Below, in pieces: positions 34,250 to 47,600 of a stretch of DNA of 64,000 nucleotides. The position numbers and the translations under genes were made by a program. Location: NCBI RefSeq assembly GCF_963678635.1, contig NC_087064.1, positions 47,537,346 through 47,601,345 on the forward strand, read 5' to 3'. Positions within the stretch are counted from its first letter, which is position 1; each line of letters opens with the position of its first letter. Below the pieces are notes generated by a model. It made no database searches and had not been told where the DNA came from. It saw nothing but the letters and a program-made list of their open reading frames with translations. The stretch comes from Symsagittifera roscoffensis. Its lineage: Eukaryota > Xenacoelomorpha > Acoela > Convolutidae.

Positions 34250-35680
34250 TTCCGGATACTCGTTGATCACTTTTTAAAGCTAGTTTATAAACAAATCGTT
34301 AATAACAAAGTTGGTATAAAAAATGACGTTGTCGCCGAAATGGAGTAACATGGCCAATTCATCGCTCTTTGTCGACTAAAGAATGAGCACTACCAATGTT
34401 AGAGAATGTTGTAGTAACTCTACCACGTTCGTGATAAAAACTTTGTCAAGTATAATGAGACTCACAAGTGAGCTAATGGTGAGGTATCTATTATTGTGGT
34501 TTGATATCTAGAGAGAAGTTTCTTTCATTTTGATTGAGAGCTAGTAGTGTAGTTGAACAAAGAAAAGCACCTCTTGGAGACTTTTTAACAAATATTCGGC
34601 GGTAAAAAAGCGATCACGACTTACCATTGAATACAATCACGAGCAATTACCATTGAAAAAAATTTACCAAATATAGCAAGACTGCTGTTAGCTTTTAATC
34701 AAATACGTGAACAAATTTTTCTTTCAAACACGGAACAATTTAAGAATGATTAGAAAAAGAAAACAAGTCCGATTTTACTTTTTATAGCCGAAAAAATATA
34801 ATCCAAACAAAAAACATCGCTACTCAGCTAGATGATGATTTTATGCACGTATTTGAGAGTGTAATGTAGAATACAACAGACAGCGTGAATATATTACTGT
34901 CACACAAACACCTGTTTTGTTTTTTTTTGTGTGGTGGACCACGAAAAATTGTTTGATAGAATTATAAATACCAATCTTATCCTAGACAGAAACAACGCTG
35001 AGCTCATTATGTAGGAAATGATAAAGCTGGACTAGAAATAATGGAAAGATTTTTGAAAAATTCAAGTAAAAACCATTAAATTGTTTATAAAATCACGCTT
35101 CAGATTTCGATATTTTGTTCATTAAGTATTTTGTATATCAATCAATAAAGACAAAATACCTTTTCGAAAATTAAATTATTAAAAAGAATAAAAAGAGGAT
35201 CGTGTATAGACTGACTAAAATAATTATCTGTTCGTATTGCATTATGATTTATGAATCACAAAACCGTCTTGTTTATTACACAAATGGTCTCGTTATGCTT
35301 TGAAATACAATAACACAGCCAAAAAAATCCAGGTTGGATCAAAATGTATCGTTTTGAACCATTATATATGCGCAGTTACACCATATTTCAAGATTTTTTC
35401 ACTGCTTCATAGAAATTGTTCGAATTTTTTCTCTACCATTTAAATGCCATATAAATTTCGTACTCATATCAAAAATTTGATGTTTTTCAAACGCTCAGAT
35501 ATAAATTACTAAATTTTGCTCTTCACATGAAACTCTGCTGTGTTTGCTGCTCTATAAAAGTTTCTGCTCTATCAGCCATTTTCCGCTAACTAATCTTCGA
35601 GAAACCCTATTCAACTTGCGTTCTGAACTACATTTTTGCAAGAAACAATCTGTACAAAACCTTTTTATCAGCTCGTGAAA
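34250..35680. other. AT-rich DNA upstream of the unknown gene
   Basis: No exons are recognised. It may contain the promoter of the minus-strand gene. Around 35540 CTGCTCTATAAAAG resembles a TATA element, possibly tied to the decayed LTR element that follows, but no LTR could be delimited. Confidence 0.35.
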
Positions 35681-35689
35681 GTCCGGAAA

Positions 35690-38600
35690 AATTTATCTCC
35701 CAAGATAACCGGGCCAAGCCGCCCAGTGCGGTTAAACAGAAAATCATGAGAAGAAATTCGCTTGTGACATTTTCATTGCCGAAAAGAGGTTTAAAGACAT
35801 CCAACGTGACCTTTGTATCCGACGAGAAAGTTCATCTGAGGAAAGCTTCGTATCAGCTTCAAGAGGCAAGCTGCGTCATGGCCACTACTCTTCAGAAACA
35901 TTTGGATCATTGAAAACCTTCAAATTCAAGTTTTAATTCAGGCCAAAACCATGATTCAATTTCGTTCAAGATAAAACAAGAACGAAGCCTGTCGGTTCAA
36001 AAAAAGAACAACATCCAAAGCAGAACAAATCGGACCCAAAATTCAAGGGGCAAATTCAACAACCGACATACCCAAAACCAGCCAAGAGAAATCAAACCGT
36101 TATTTTTGTGGAAAAGATTTTCTGCGAATCACAAACTATCCTGTCCAGTAAAACACGTATCATGTAAGAGCTGTAACTGAAAGGGCCATTTTTCCAGATG
36201 TTATAATTCCAGAAGTAAAGTCAAAACTGTTGGCGAAGTTTCCGAATCCACATCAGAGGACGAATGTGATCTTATGATGACAAATAGCGTGTCAAAATAT
36301 TCGATATTAAATATTCCAACAATGGGTGAATCCACCCTTTACATCCAAAACTAAATGTTCAGTCAAAGAGCTGGAAAATATCAAGAAAGCTACAGGAAAA
36401 ATCAAATGTGTTTGAATTACTCTGAGAGTCAACGAAACAATTTTAAAAGCCACTGTAGACACGGGCAGGCCGGCTATTTTTTATAATAAAAGACGGAGAA
36501 TATCCTGGCAAAGATTGGAGCCCTTGTCAATTTACTATCAATTTCAGAAATCCAATCGATACTCATTATGTAGATTACAATTGGAGAACAATCAAGCTAT
36601 TCAGAACCCTAATGGAACACGAATCGTCCCTGGGTTGCCATATTCAATCTCCGAGAATAAAACCAATTTTTTTCTTGGTTTCGATCTGCAAAGTTCCCTG
36701 GAGTGCAAACTACTCAATCAGGACCGGTGTGCAATCGAGAGCTATCTATTTCTTTAGGTAAAGTTTCGATCAAAGGCCCATTAGTACCGATTCAAGATAC
36801 GGGACGTCAAATGCTGATCCCCTTTCAGGAAAAAGGGTGCATTGAGTTCAAGAAACTCGTCAAAGAAGGGCATATTGTGAACTTTAACAAATGCACCAGC
36901 GACCATTTTGAATCTCAGGTGGTGAAAGCGGCCAAGAAAGATGGTTTGATAAACATAGCCATGAACGACCAGATCTAGAAAAATCACAATCAAACGCCAA
37001 ATCTACTAGAACAGTTGGAAGTCGCAGCTCAAATAATCAATACAGATACTCCGAGAAAATTTGGGTTTGCATCTCTAGATTTGAAATACGCTATCATTCT
37101 TTATTTACTTGGTGATTTAGTTGGTAATCATTGTAATTTTAGCATTATATGTGGTGTGGGATATCTGTAGTACGTATCGTTTTCAGACCGATATTGATGG
37201 CATCGCAGACATGCCGAAGGAGTTTCAGAAAACAATGATTAACACAGTCGACCTAACCTAACTGCAGTAAGGTTTTGTAAGGTGTTAACTATTGGAAAGT
37301 TTGGAAAATCAGGTTTTCATATTTGATGCTATCAACCTGTACTCCAAAAATCCATCAGATATGATTACCAAATCAACTAGAGCCAATGAATTTTTATTTA
37401 CCTTGCTTGCATTTAACATTTTAACAAAAAGTTTACAATTTTACATACAATTTATCTAAAAATGTAAGAGCGGACTAGCATTCACGTTCAAAAAACAAGG
37501 TATTTGATCAGTTTCGCAAATCTAAATGAATGAAAGAAGGTGTATTTTGTCAAAAAATTTCCTCCAAAAACTTCAGAAAACGGAATGCGTCCGTTTGAAT
37601 CACAATTCGGTAAGAAGCCAGATACTGAAGGGTCACTGGCGACCAAAAAACTTTAATTTATGTTAATTTTAGTCCAACAGCTGATGAGAGAAGCAGACCA
37701 AGGATTAAGGTGGCTAGAAAAAGTTTCTAGAGCCAAGGTGTCCCCCAGAGTTTCAAGTTCAACAATCCGTCAATTTGTTATACACTCTAATACAAATGAC
37801 TGCTGCCAACGAATGGAAGACTGAGAAAAAATTTATCACATGAGGAAGGTGTTCAAGCTCTAAGTACCTTGACGGATCGGAATCAGTTCCTAGCAGCTTC
37901 GCTCAGGACAAGCCTGCACTCAGGGACTTTACCGTTCAGAACAGACACAATCGAACCTCCTATCTCTCGACCCAACAGTTATATCGAGTCGCTACTTATT
38001 TCTAACCCGATATCAGTAGAAGTTTACAGCAAGGTCGCAACTCCGAAAAAAATGTAAACATTTTATCTAGATAAAATAGTCAACGTTTCTCCTTCGAACT
38101 GCTTTACGAAGTCCCGGAAGGATTTAGGACAAAGTGATATTCCATACGGTTGAAATCTTTCCAAGTTTCAAGTCATCAAGGATCCATCACACCAGAAGAC
38201 GGTGGGTGATGAAAAAAGCAGTGTCTTCCTTGTCGCCAGATGAACCACCCAGCTCTAAGTACACAGCTCTCAGACAACTCACAATGATTTCAGCAATGTC
38301 AAAGAAGACAACTCCAGCTCCGAGTCAGGTTCAACACCGGAAGATAGCGTCCAAAGTTACCAAAACTAGCACCTTGGTATGGACGATGCCTGCAGTCATT
38401 CCAATTTTGAATCTCACATGATCATCATCTAACTCAAGCGGATCATTCAACCTCTGGTGGCAAGTTCTTCGCCAGTTAAACAACCTTCTTGTTCAAAATC
38501 AGCTCCAACTTCAGAGAAAAAACACAACAACCGGGCGAAAAAGACCAAAAACACAACAACCGGGCGAAAAAGACCAAAAGATTCGCAGCCCGATCCAATT

Positions 38601-39080
38601 CAACATCGGTACCAGACCAATCTGATCTACTTCCGGGAAGATTTAGTGCTGGAACCAGATTTCACTCCGCAACAAGGCCCTTTGAACACAACCAGATCAA
38701 CTCCAGAATCAGACCCCACTAAATCAGTAATCATCCCCCTGAAACAACGCCAGATCAAACGAACGATCAAGATAGAATTAAATCTTCTTCATCCAGGACC
38801 TCTGCTCGCAGTAAGAAACAGACCTAACTTTACGGAAGTCTGATAAGCCACAATGTGAAAGAGGACTATTTGTCATTTACGGCACAACATCCACTCGGGT
38901 CTGCTGGTCCCATAACAGCTAGGAATTTGTCTTCACTACAAGCGCCAAGAAGGAAAATTAAAAGGTTTTACCAGAAGCGAGCAAAGTGAAGTAAAGAAAA
39001 AGGAAGAACTCACAAAAAATGATTAGTTTGAACTTTGGCTGTTATTTCTGGTGCCGAGAAATTTTTGAGAGAGGGGAAGT
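35690..39080 (+). pseudogene. Decayed Ty3/gypsy LTR retrotransposon
   Basis: Relics appear in the order gag, protease, reverse transcriptase, integrase, with many stops and frame changes. Near 36105-36215 two zinc-finger-like motifs are readable (YFCGKDF... and CKSCN-stop-KGHFSRC, a CX2CX4HX4C knuckle broken by a stop). Near 36450 VDTGRPA is the protease active-site motif. At 36840-37240 reverse transcriptase blocks follow (KKLVKEGHI, KKDGLINIAMN, FASLDLKYA, CNFSII, DGIADMPKEFQKTM). At 37570-37620 TSENGMRPFESQFGKKP resembles the integrase C-terminal region. A 13-nt polypurine tract (GAGAGAGGGGAAG, 39068-39080) precedes TCTGTTGAGG and may mark the 3' LTR start. No matching 5' LTR was found. 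It is inactive. Confidence 0.72.
38457..38843 (+). pseudogene. 128-codon frame in the 3' part of the gypsy relic, copy 1
   Basis: An open frame of low-complexity basic and Pro/Thr-rich sequence sits downstream of the integrase relic. It includes a duplicated 27-bp segment (AACCGGGCGAAAAAGACC twice). A second copy lies at 41099-41485 with only a few changes. The first base of the listed frame is a non-ATG codon. It may be the remnant of the element's C-terminal tail or a third frame; function unknown. Confidence 0.4.
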
Positions 39081-39425
39081 CTGTTGAGGCAGAAATGACA
39101 CCCCTCATATTCTGATTTAAACTGAAACATGAAATTTTTAGTTGAAGAAGCAAGATTTCTTTTTTAAATTTCTTTTTATACCCCTTAGCTTAAATACTAG
39201 AGAATTCTTAAAATAGATTCGTGACATCCGTTCACCAGTTTTTAAAATTTCATTAGTTAAGGGAAAAAAGGATTTCACCAAAACTGCTGAAAAGCAAAAA
39301 ATGCTCTTTATAAGGGAGCTGAAAGCTACCAGTTTTTGTCTCATTTTCCCTCAAATCTCATCCAAACCTCCACTAAACCGATACACTTCACTGAACAGTG
39401 ACTTAGTTCATAGAATTCATCATAC

Positions 39426-40300
39426 AGTAGTATTTCAAAACTTATCCGAACGTCCACTAATCCGATCTACGACCCGGAACAGTGACTTAGTTTACTGAAT
39501 CCAATTTAAAGTAGTATACCCGAACAGGCATAATACGTAAAAATAATTCTCAGACTTCTGGTTGATGTTTTAAATCAAATACTTATTTAAAAACTTTATG
39601 CAAACTTTAGTTAACTTTCTAGGAGAGAAATAAGAGAGGACACCATATTCTTAGCGTCCGTTTTGTCCGGCGTTCTGAAGACATAGCTATTGTAATATTT
39701 AGTGTTGATGATGTGTGCTAGCATTGAGGTTAAGTGTTAGCTTAAGAGTATTGTTTTACTTGAATTGTTTTTGTCAAGGTCGATAGCTACCGACTGAGCT
39801 AGCCATTTTTGGTTAAATTATTTTTTTTATCGTTTTCTCCTGATTCAGGTGAAAAATTGCAGAATAACTTTTTTTCTACTTTGCTTACTCAAATCAATTC
39901 AACCCATTTGGTATCAGTCGTCTCACATTCGAATTAGAAAGTCTGTGGGTTCGCATTTCACAATCTCATGTAATCGTATTCACCTAATAACGTCTGAAGC
40001 AACATCTTCTGGTTTTTGTAATTTGGCTATAGCTAAAAAATACTTTGCCAATACCTGTAAGCGAGGTTTCACTGACAGACATGCATATTCTCAAAAAACA
40101 TTTATAAAAAACGTTAGCCCTTGGATTAATGCGAACTTTCATTCTATACTGCCTGCTTCTGAAAATTTTTTTAAACTCCATTTAGCAACAGCTAAAATAC
40201 GGATAAAAATTTTGCAAAAATTATGAAACTTTGATTGAAAAATTGATGTATCAATTATGGCAAAAAGTACGCTTACTGCAAACCATCTTGGCGCTTTTGC
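39426..40300. other. Segment between A and B of the first duplicate
   Basis: This stretch is missing from the second duplicate. It contains a 125-codon frame (39849-40226) without recognisable domains, probably repeat-derived (CACTTAGCAACAGC-like composition, no splice context). I see no gene. Confidence 0.4.
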
Positions 40301-41098
40301 ATTGTTGTGTTTGCTCCGACCGTTGAAAGTGAGAAGGAACTTTGAATTCGGTTGTCTTAGCTTTTTTTGTTTTCCACGCACAATCAGGTAAAACAAATAA
40401 TCATTAGAAGCGATTGAGTGATAAACCATACTAAACCGTTTTCAGTCGTGAATCGAACCACCGTAACCAATTTTTAAAAGTACCCGTTTGAAATTTTGGT
40501 TTTGGGTCTGACTTTGAGCAAACAAAGCGAGCGAGCGAGTTGTTTTATACTTAATTTAGGCCTTTTTTCAATAGCTTATTTATGATCAATTTTAGTTTTT
40601 TTAAGTAAAATTGGTCTTTGGAGTTTTTAAAGAAATTTTGTGAATCAGAAACTTAACTATTTTTTGGTGAACAGTTTTTTGATTTCTCCAAAAAAATTTT
40701 TGTGTTTTTAGCCATTTTTTCCAAAACTGTTGCTCAATTTGTCAGTTTTACTATGACTGTCGATTATGCTTTTGTTTTTGTTCAGATCCGTTTGTCAAAC
40801 CACCCAAAAAAACGAAACTAATTTGTAAAAAACAAAAACTTTTGTGTGTGTTTTTTTCAAGGCCGTAATCGGAGCATTCTGTTCTACTCGCACAGTAACC
40901 GGTCATTCTTTTTTCGCTTTGTCCTTGGTTATCAATGACTTGGAACGCTACGTTTTGATCAAAAAAATTAGAACGACAAAAAAGTTTGGAGTCAAAAGTT
41001 GCCAAAACTAGCACCTTAGTATGGACGATGCCTGCAGTCATTCCAATTTTGAATCTCACATGATCATCATCTAACTCAAGCGGATCATTCAACCTCTG

Positions 41099-41485
41099 GT
41101 GGCAAGTTCTTCGCCAGTTAAACAACCTTCTTGTTCAAAATCAGCTCCAACTTCAGAGAAAAGACACAGCAACCGGGCGAAAAAGACCAAAAACACAACA
41201 ACCGGGCAAAAAAGACCAAAAGATTCGCAGCCCGATCCAATTCAACATCGGTACCAGACCAATCTGATCTACTTCCGGGAAGATTTAGTGCTGGAACCAG
41301 ATTTCACTCCGCAACAAGGCCCTTTGAATACAACCAGATCAACTCCAGAATCAGACCCCACTAAATCAGTAATCATCCCCCTGAAACAACGCCAGATCAA
41401 ACGAACGATCAAGATAGAATTAAATCTTCTTCATTCAGGACCTCTGCTCGCAGTAAGAAACAGACCTAACTTTACGGAAGTCTGA
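41099..41485 (+). pseudogene. 128-codon frame in the 3' part of the gypsy relic, copy 2
   Basis: Duplicate of the frame at 38457-38843, with three or four residue changes. It shares the duplicated AACCGGGC(G/A)AAAAAGACC segment and is followed by the same polypurine tract near 41710. Confidence 0.4.
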
Positions 41486-42760
41486 TAAGCCACGCCGTGA
41501 AAGAGGACTATTTGTCATTTACGGCACAACATCCACTCGGGTCTGCTGGTCCCATAACAGCTAGGAATTTGTCTTCACTACAAGCGCCAAGAAGGAAAAT
41601 TAAAAGGTTTTACCAGAAGCGAGCAAAGTGAAGTAAAGAAAAAGGAAGAACTCACAAAAAAAGATTAGTTTGAACTTTGGCTGTTATTTCTGATGCCGAG
41701 AAATTTTTGAGAGAGGGGAAGTGTGTTGAGGCAGAAATGACACCCCTCATATTCTGATTTGAACTGAAACATGAAATTTTTAGTTGAAAAAGCAAGATTT
41801 CTTTTTTAAATTTCTTTTTATACCCCTTAGCTTAAATACTAGAGAATTCTTAAAATAGATTCGTGACATCCGTTCACCAGTTTTTAAAATTTCATTAGTT
41901 AAGGGAAAAAAGGATTTCACCAAAACTGCTGAAAAGCAAAAAATGCTCTTTATAAGGGAGCTGAAAGCTACCAGTTTTTGTCTCATTTTCCCTCAAATCT
42001 CATTCAAACCTCCACTTAACCGATACACTTCACTGAACAGTGACTTAGTTCATAGAATTCATCATTGTTGTGTTTGCTCCGACCGTTGAAAGTGAGAAGG
42101 AACTTTGAATTCGGTTGTCTTAGCTTTTTTTGTTTTCCACGCACAATCAGGTAAAACAAATAATTATTAGAAGCGATTGAGTGATAAACCATACTAAACC
42201 GTTTTCAGTCGTGAATCGAACCACCGTAATCAATTTTTAAAAATACCCGTTTGAAATTTTGGTTTTGGGTCTGACTTTGAGCAAACAAAGCGAGCGAGCG
42301 GGTTGTTTTATACTTAATTTAGGCCTTTTTTCAATAGCTTATTTATGATCAATTTTAGTTTTTTTAAGTAAAATTGGTCTTTGGAGTTTTTAAAGCAATT
42401 TTGTGAATCAGAAACTTAACTATTTTTTGGTGAACAGTTTTTTGATTTCTCCAAAAAATTTTTGTGATTTTAGCCATTTTTTCCCAAAACTGTTGCTCAA
42501 TTTGTCAGTTTTACTATGACTGTCGATTATGCTTTTGTTTTTGTTCAGATCCGTTTGTCAAACCACCCAAAAAAACGACACTAATTTGTAAAAAACAAAA
42601 ACTTTTGTGTGTGTTTTTTTCAAGGCCGTGATCGGAGCATTCTGTTCTACTCGCACAGTAACCGGTCATTCTTTTTTCGCTTTGTCCTTGGTTATCAATG
42701 ACTTGGAACGCTGACGTTTTGATCAAAAAAATTAGAACGACAAAAAAGTTTCGAGTCGAG

Positions 42761-43596
42761 TTTTTTTTTTGGTTGAATTGACTTTTATGGCACTGCTTTG
42801 AGGCAATTGATAGCAAAAATCGGCAAAATACAGGCAAGTGATAAAATCATCAACAATTTTTCGTCATCCTAAAATGTTTTTTCTTGGCTTAAACAGCATT
42901 CTAGGAAACCGTCATGTTTTGTCTCCGGTCGCATGGTTTTTCCGAGCTCCATTTTGTATTCTTATGTGACAACTGCGATTATGCGAGGATGATGCATGGA
43001 TACTGTATCCTCTTAAATACTCGTAAACTCATAAAAAACGGTACTACAAACAAACCTCAGTCAGAATCGAGTAAAAAACCATCTTAAAACGCTTTTATCT
43101 TAATACGCTGTCCAAGCAGAGATAAAAATTTTCCAAAAAAATAAAGACCCTTAGCTATTTTGCAAAAAATAATAATAAGCGTCTTTTGACCTCTGTTTTA
43201 CACTTTTGTTTATTTCGTTTTTCAGAGCTGATAACATAATTTACGGTACTAAAACCATTTTTTACTCAACCCCATCGTTAGCTTTGTTGTAGAATAATAG
43301 CACAAAAAACACCAAATTTAAAGTTGTATACCAATCAGTAATATGCGGTCGAGAAAAATAAGGATATTGAACTTTTCATAATCTAAACCCGTTTGTGAGC
43401 AGCAACTAGAGGTTCGCATACTGATACGCGTAGTGCTTTGGCACTTGTAAGGATGCAATGAAACCATAGTTATTGATCAATTCGATGTCCACAGGCGTAG
43501 TCGCAAATACAACGCCCGAAAGTGAATAACTTCCGGAAGGTGGCTAGTTGTTAGGACATTGTTTTAGATGCAAAAGATACCTTTCGTGAAAAGTAA
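42761..43596. other. AT-rich DNA, nothing recognised
   Basis: No exon, RNA gene or clear repeat is seen between the duplicated gypsy end and the MITE. Confidence 0.4.
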
Positions 43597-43740
43597 CGGA
43601 TCTCTTCAACTATTTCCCCCTCGGGTGCCTAGTAACGAATATCCCCCTATAAAGAAATAAATCAAGAGTTAAGCATATAAGAATTTTTTAGTAACGAATA
43701 TCCCCCTAATGCAAAAGGGGGATATAGTTGAAGAGATCCG
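43597..43740. mobile_element. 144-bp MITE with terminal inverted repeats and 6-bp target duplication
   Basis: Terminal inverted repeats CGGATCTCTTCAACTAT...CCCCCT and AGGGGGATATAGTTGAAGAG-ATCCG span about 25 bp. AAGTAA immediately flanks both ends (43591-43596 and 43741-43746). Internally TAGTAACGAATATCCCCCT occurs twice. No coding capacity. The superfamily is not assigned. Confidence 0.8.
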
Positions 43741-44074
43741 AAGTAATTTTTAGTCCCGTTTGAAAAGTTGAAACAAACTGCAAGTGCAAACGTTAAACGG
43801 CCAAAACAAGCAAACTTTCGTTAATTTTTCTAATCAATGAATTAATTGTTCAATCTTTGTTTTCAAAACTCCGGTTAAATCAGGCATATATGACTTATAG
43901 TATAAAAAAAACTTTTCAACAAACTTATAACAACGAATATTTATGCCGTATAACACTTTGTTTCTCGGCCTAAAAAAGTCATTTGCGATTCTGTCAATTA
44001 GGTAATCCACATGAAAATTTTAACGCAAATGAGACGCATAGTTATTTAGCGAATTCAATATATAATAACAAAAC

Positions 44075-44670
44075 TGCTCGTATCAGGGCGAAGGCCGAAT
44101 GTTCCGACTGACTTTCAAATTTTATGGAGCAGTGTTCACCCTATCAAACATTTCGATAGTTTTGATCGGCTATCGAAGAAAACGGAATATTTATAAAGGG
44201 TGTGGTTTTTTTCTTCAGTCAGTTTTCGCCGATCGAATAGTTTTCAACAAATGTTTTGTACCCCATTGAAGATATCGACTTCTTGAGTTCAAATTTAAAA
44301 AGTTATTTTACCTCCGATCTTTTTTTGTAAAGTTCTGGGGGTTTGAAAATTACCAAATTGGCCATGTTCTGGACTAAATTAGGCGCGCTTTGAAGAATTT
44401 ATTCATTATGCTCAGAGCGTAACGCGAATTATTTATGCGTGGTGAATTATCCCGCACAACTAAAACGGTCCAAATTGACATGAGGCTAGCTATTCAGATC
44501 AGTTGCATTAATTTCGGACAATATTAAAGTGGGAAATGTTGAGTCGTATGAAATTAATAATTTCCCACTTTGATATTGTCCAAAATTTATAGATTTTCAA
44601 TACTTTTTTCCCAAAAACTAATCGGTATGAATTAGGGGACAGTCGGAATTTTTCTACGTCTTAGAATTGT
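44075..44670 (-). repeat. Dispersed repeat family R1, longest copy
   Basis: It begins near CTGCTCGTATCAGGGCGAA and ends near ACAGTCGGAA, collinear with 13790-14340. It differs from that copy by carrying the 22-bp inverted repeat at 44516-44581. Confidence 0.65.
44516..44581. repeat. 22-bp inverted repeat (hairpin)
   Basis: GGACAATATTAAAGTGGGAAAT (44516-44537) and its near-perfect inverse (44560-44581, one mismatch) enclose a 22-nt loop within an R1 repeat. It could be a tiny MITE or a hairpin RNA source. Confidence 0.8.
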
Positions 44671-44697
44671 TTTTTTCTACGCGCATTTTTTAACGTT

Positions 44698-47600
44698 GTT
44701 TTAATTGTTTAATTCACGTTTGCATTTTGTGCATTTTGTAAATTTACTTACCTTGACTTCATATTTCCTTCTTTGTTTTTTTTTGTTTCGCTTAAAAAGT
44801 TTCATCGGTCAAAAATATTCCGGCCTATTTTTCATCGGTTTAAGGACCTAATTTTTTTCGGACGTTTGACTTTTCTCGCAAACTACCCTCCCAAATCTGA
44901 AATTTTGTGTTTAATCAAAAATACAGATTGCGTGAATCCCTTCTGAATAACGTGTCTGCATAATTTTTTCACACAAAAAGCTATGATTCTCGAAAACGAC
45001 AAAAATTTTTTGATTCATTGAACGTTTTTTTTCTGACGTTTCGCGCTAACTAACCTGTCAAATCTGATACTATAGGATAAATTAAAAGAACAGGTTTTTG
45101 AAGCTTACCTTTCAAACTAGCTATGCCCTGTTACTTAAAAAAGTTACGGCCTTCAAGTCTGTCAAATTTTTGAAACTTTGACAATTTTTTTGGAAACTTA
45201 TTGATTTTACGCGAAACTTTGAAACTTTTAGCCGCTTTTTAGAAACTTTTTGAATTTTCTAAAATTTACATAATCAAATCTGAGATGAAAAGCTCCATTG
45301 AAAGAACGAGTTGCGATAATTGTTCCTGCAGAAGCAGCGAATTTTTTTTATATATGAAAAATGTTATCTTCATGGAAAAATTGAGTATCTCGAAATTTTT
45401 CACTTTTGTCACTTATTTCAGTAGAGAAACAACTAAAGTTTTCGGCGAATTCCATTTTTAACAGCACATTTTTCGTGCCGCATCAGTTGAGCAGCCTCAT
45501 TCAATACTTGTCACGCACCTCCAGCTTTAGCTGAGCGTGTGTTTGTTTTTATCGAGACTTACGAAAAATTTGTTTCACCTATTTTTTTTTTGAACATCTT
45601 AAATTTTTTTCGACTTTTTAAAAAAATGTTTTTCAAGTGCTGAAAACTCTGCTTCGCCTCTGTAATAAAATTCGATTTTCGGAACTAAAGTTGATCACAT
45701 TTTTCGTGGCCTTTACACTTTGTTTTAATTGTTTAATTCACGTTTGCATTTTGTAAACTTACTTACCTTGACTTCATATTTCCTTCTTTGTTTTTTTTTG
45801 TTTCGCTAAAAAAGTTTCATCGGTCAAAAATATTCCGGCCTATTTTTCATCGGTTTAAGGACCTAATTTTTTCGGACGTTTGACTTTTCTCGCAAACTAC
45901 CCTCTCAAATCTGAAATTTTGTGTTTAATCAAAAATACAGATTGCGTGAATCCCTTCTGAATAACGTGTCTGCATAATTTTTTCACACAAAAAGCTATGA
46001 TTCTCGAAAACGTCAAAAATTTTTTGATTCATTGAAAGTTTTTTTTCTGACATTTCGCGCTAACTAACCTGTCAAATCTGATACTATAGGATAAATTAAA
46101 AGAACAGGTTGTTGAAGCTTACCTTTCAAACTAGCTATGCCCTGTTACTTAAAAAAGTTACGGCCTTCAAGTCTGTCAAATTTTTGAAACTTTGACAATT
46201 TTTTTGGAAACTTATTGATTTTACGCGAAAACTACTGGGCCAAAACTCAGGTTGTGCTCAATCGAGAAACACGGCGCTGGAAATTTTTTCTGCTTAGGCG
46301 ACCAAGTTTTGAAAAGTAATTTCAACGTTTTTTGAAACTTTTAGCCGCTTTTTAGAAACTTTTTGAATTTTCTAAAATTTACATAATCAAATCTGAGATG
46401 AAAAGCTCTATTGAAAGAACGAGTTGCGATAATTGTTCCTGCAGAAGCAGCGATTCTTTGTTTTTTTTATATGAAAAATGTTATCTTCATGGGAAAATTG
46501 AGTATCTCGAAATTTTTCACTTTTGTCACTTATTTCAGTAGAGAAACAACTAAAATTTTCGGCGAATTCCATTTTTAACAGCACATTTTTCGTGCTGCAT
46601 CAGTTGAGCAGCCTCATTCAATACTTGTCACGCACCTCCAGCTTTAGCTGAGCGTGTGTTTGTTTTTATCGAGACTTACGAAAAATTTGGTTCACCTATT
46701 TTTTTTTTGAACATCTTAAATTTTTTTCGACTTTTTAAAAAAATGTTTTTCAAGTGCTGAAAACTCTGCTTCGCCTCTGTAATAAAATTCGATTTTCGGA
46801 ACTAAAGTTGATCACATTTTTCGTGGCCTTTACACTTTGTTTTAATTGTTTAATTCACGTTTGCATTTTGTAAACTTACTTACCTTGACTTCATATTTCC
46901 TTCTTTGTTTTTTTTTGTTTCGCTAAAAAAGTTTCATCGGTCAAAAATATTCCGGCCTATTTTTCATCGGTTTAAGGACCTAATTTTTTCGGACGTTTGA
47001 CTTTTCTCGCAAACTACCCTCCCAAATCTGAAATTTTGTGTTTAATCAAAAATACAGATTGCGTGAATCCCTTCTGAATAACGTGTCTGCATAATTTTTT
47101 CACACAAAAAGCTATGATTCTCGAAAACGCCAAAAATTTTTTGATTCATTGAACGTTTTTTTTCTGACATTTCGCGCTAACTAACCTGTCAAATCTGATA
47201 CTATAGGATAAATTAAAAGAACAGGTTGTTGAAGCTTACCTTTCAAACTAGCTATGCCCTGTTACTTAAAAAAGTTACGGCCTTCAAGTCTGTCAAATTT
47301 TTGAAACTTTGACAATTTTTTTGGAAACTTATTGATTTTACGCGAAAACTACTGGGCCAAAACTCAGGTTGTGCTCAATCGAGAAACACGGCGCTGGAAA
47401 TTTTTTCTGCTTAGGCGACCAAGTTTTGAAAAGTAATTTCAACGTTTTTTGAAACTTTTAGCCGCTTTTTAGAAACTTTTTGAATTTTCTAAAATTTACA
47501 TAATCAAATCTGAGATGAAAAGCTCTATTGAAAGAACGAGTTGCGATAATTGTTCCTGCAGAAGCAGCGATTCTTTGTTTTTTTTTTATATGAAAAATGT

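Larger units (their letters stand above)
38357..42760. repeat. 2.64-kb tandem duplication of the gypsy 3' end, second copy internally deleted
   Basis: Segment A (38357-39425) recurs at about 41003-42065. Segment B (about 40300-40980) recurs at about 42065-42760. In the first copy A and B are separated by about 875 bp (39426-40300); in the second they are joined directly. The offset between A copies is 2642 bp. Segment B contains an inverted R2 repeat. Confidence 0.85.
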
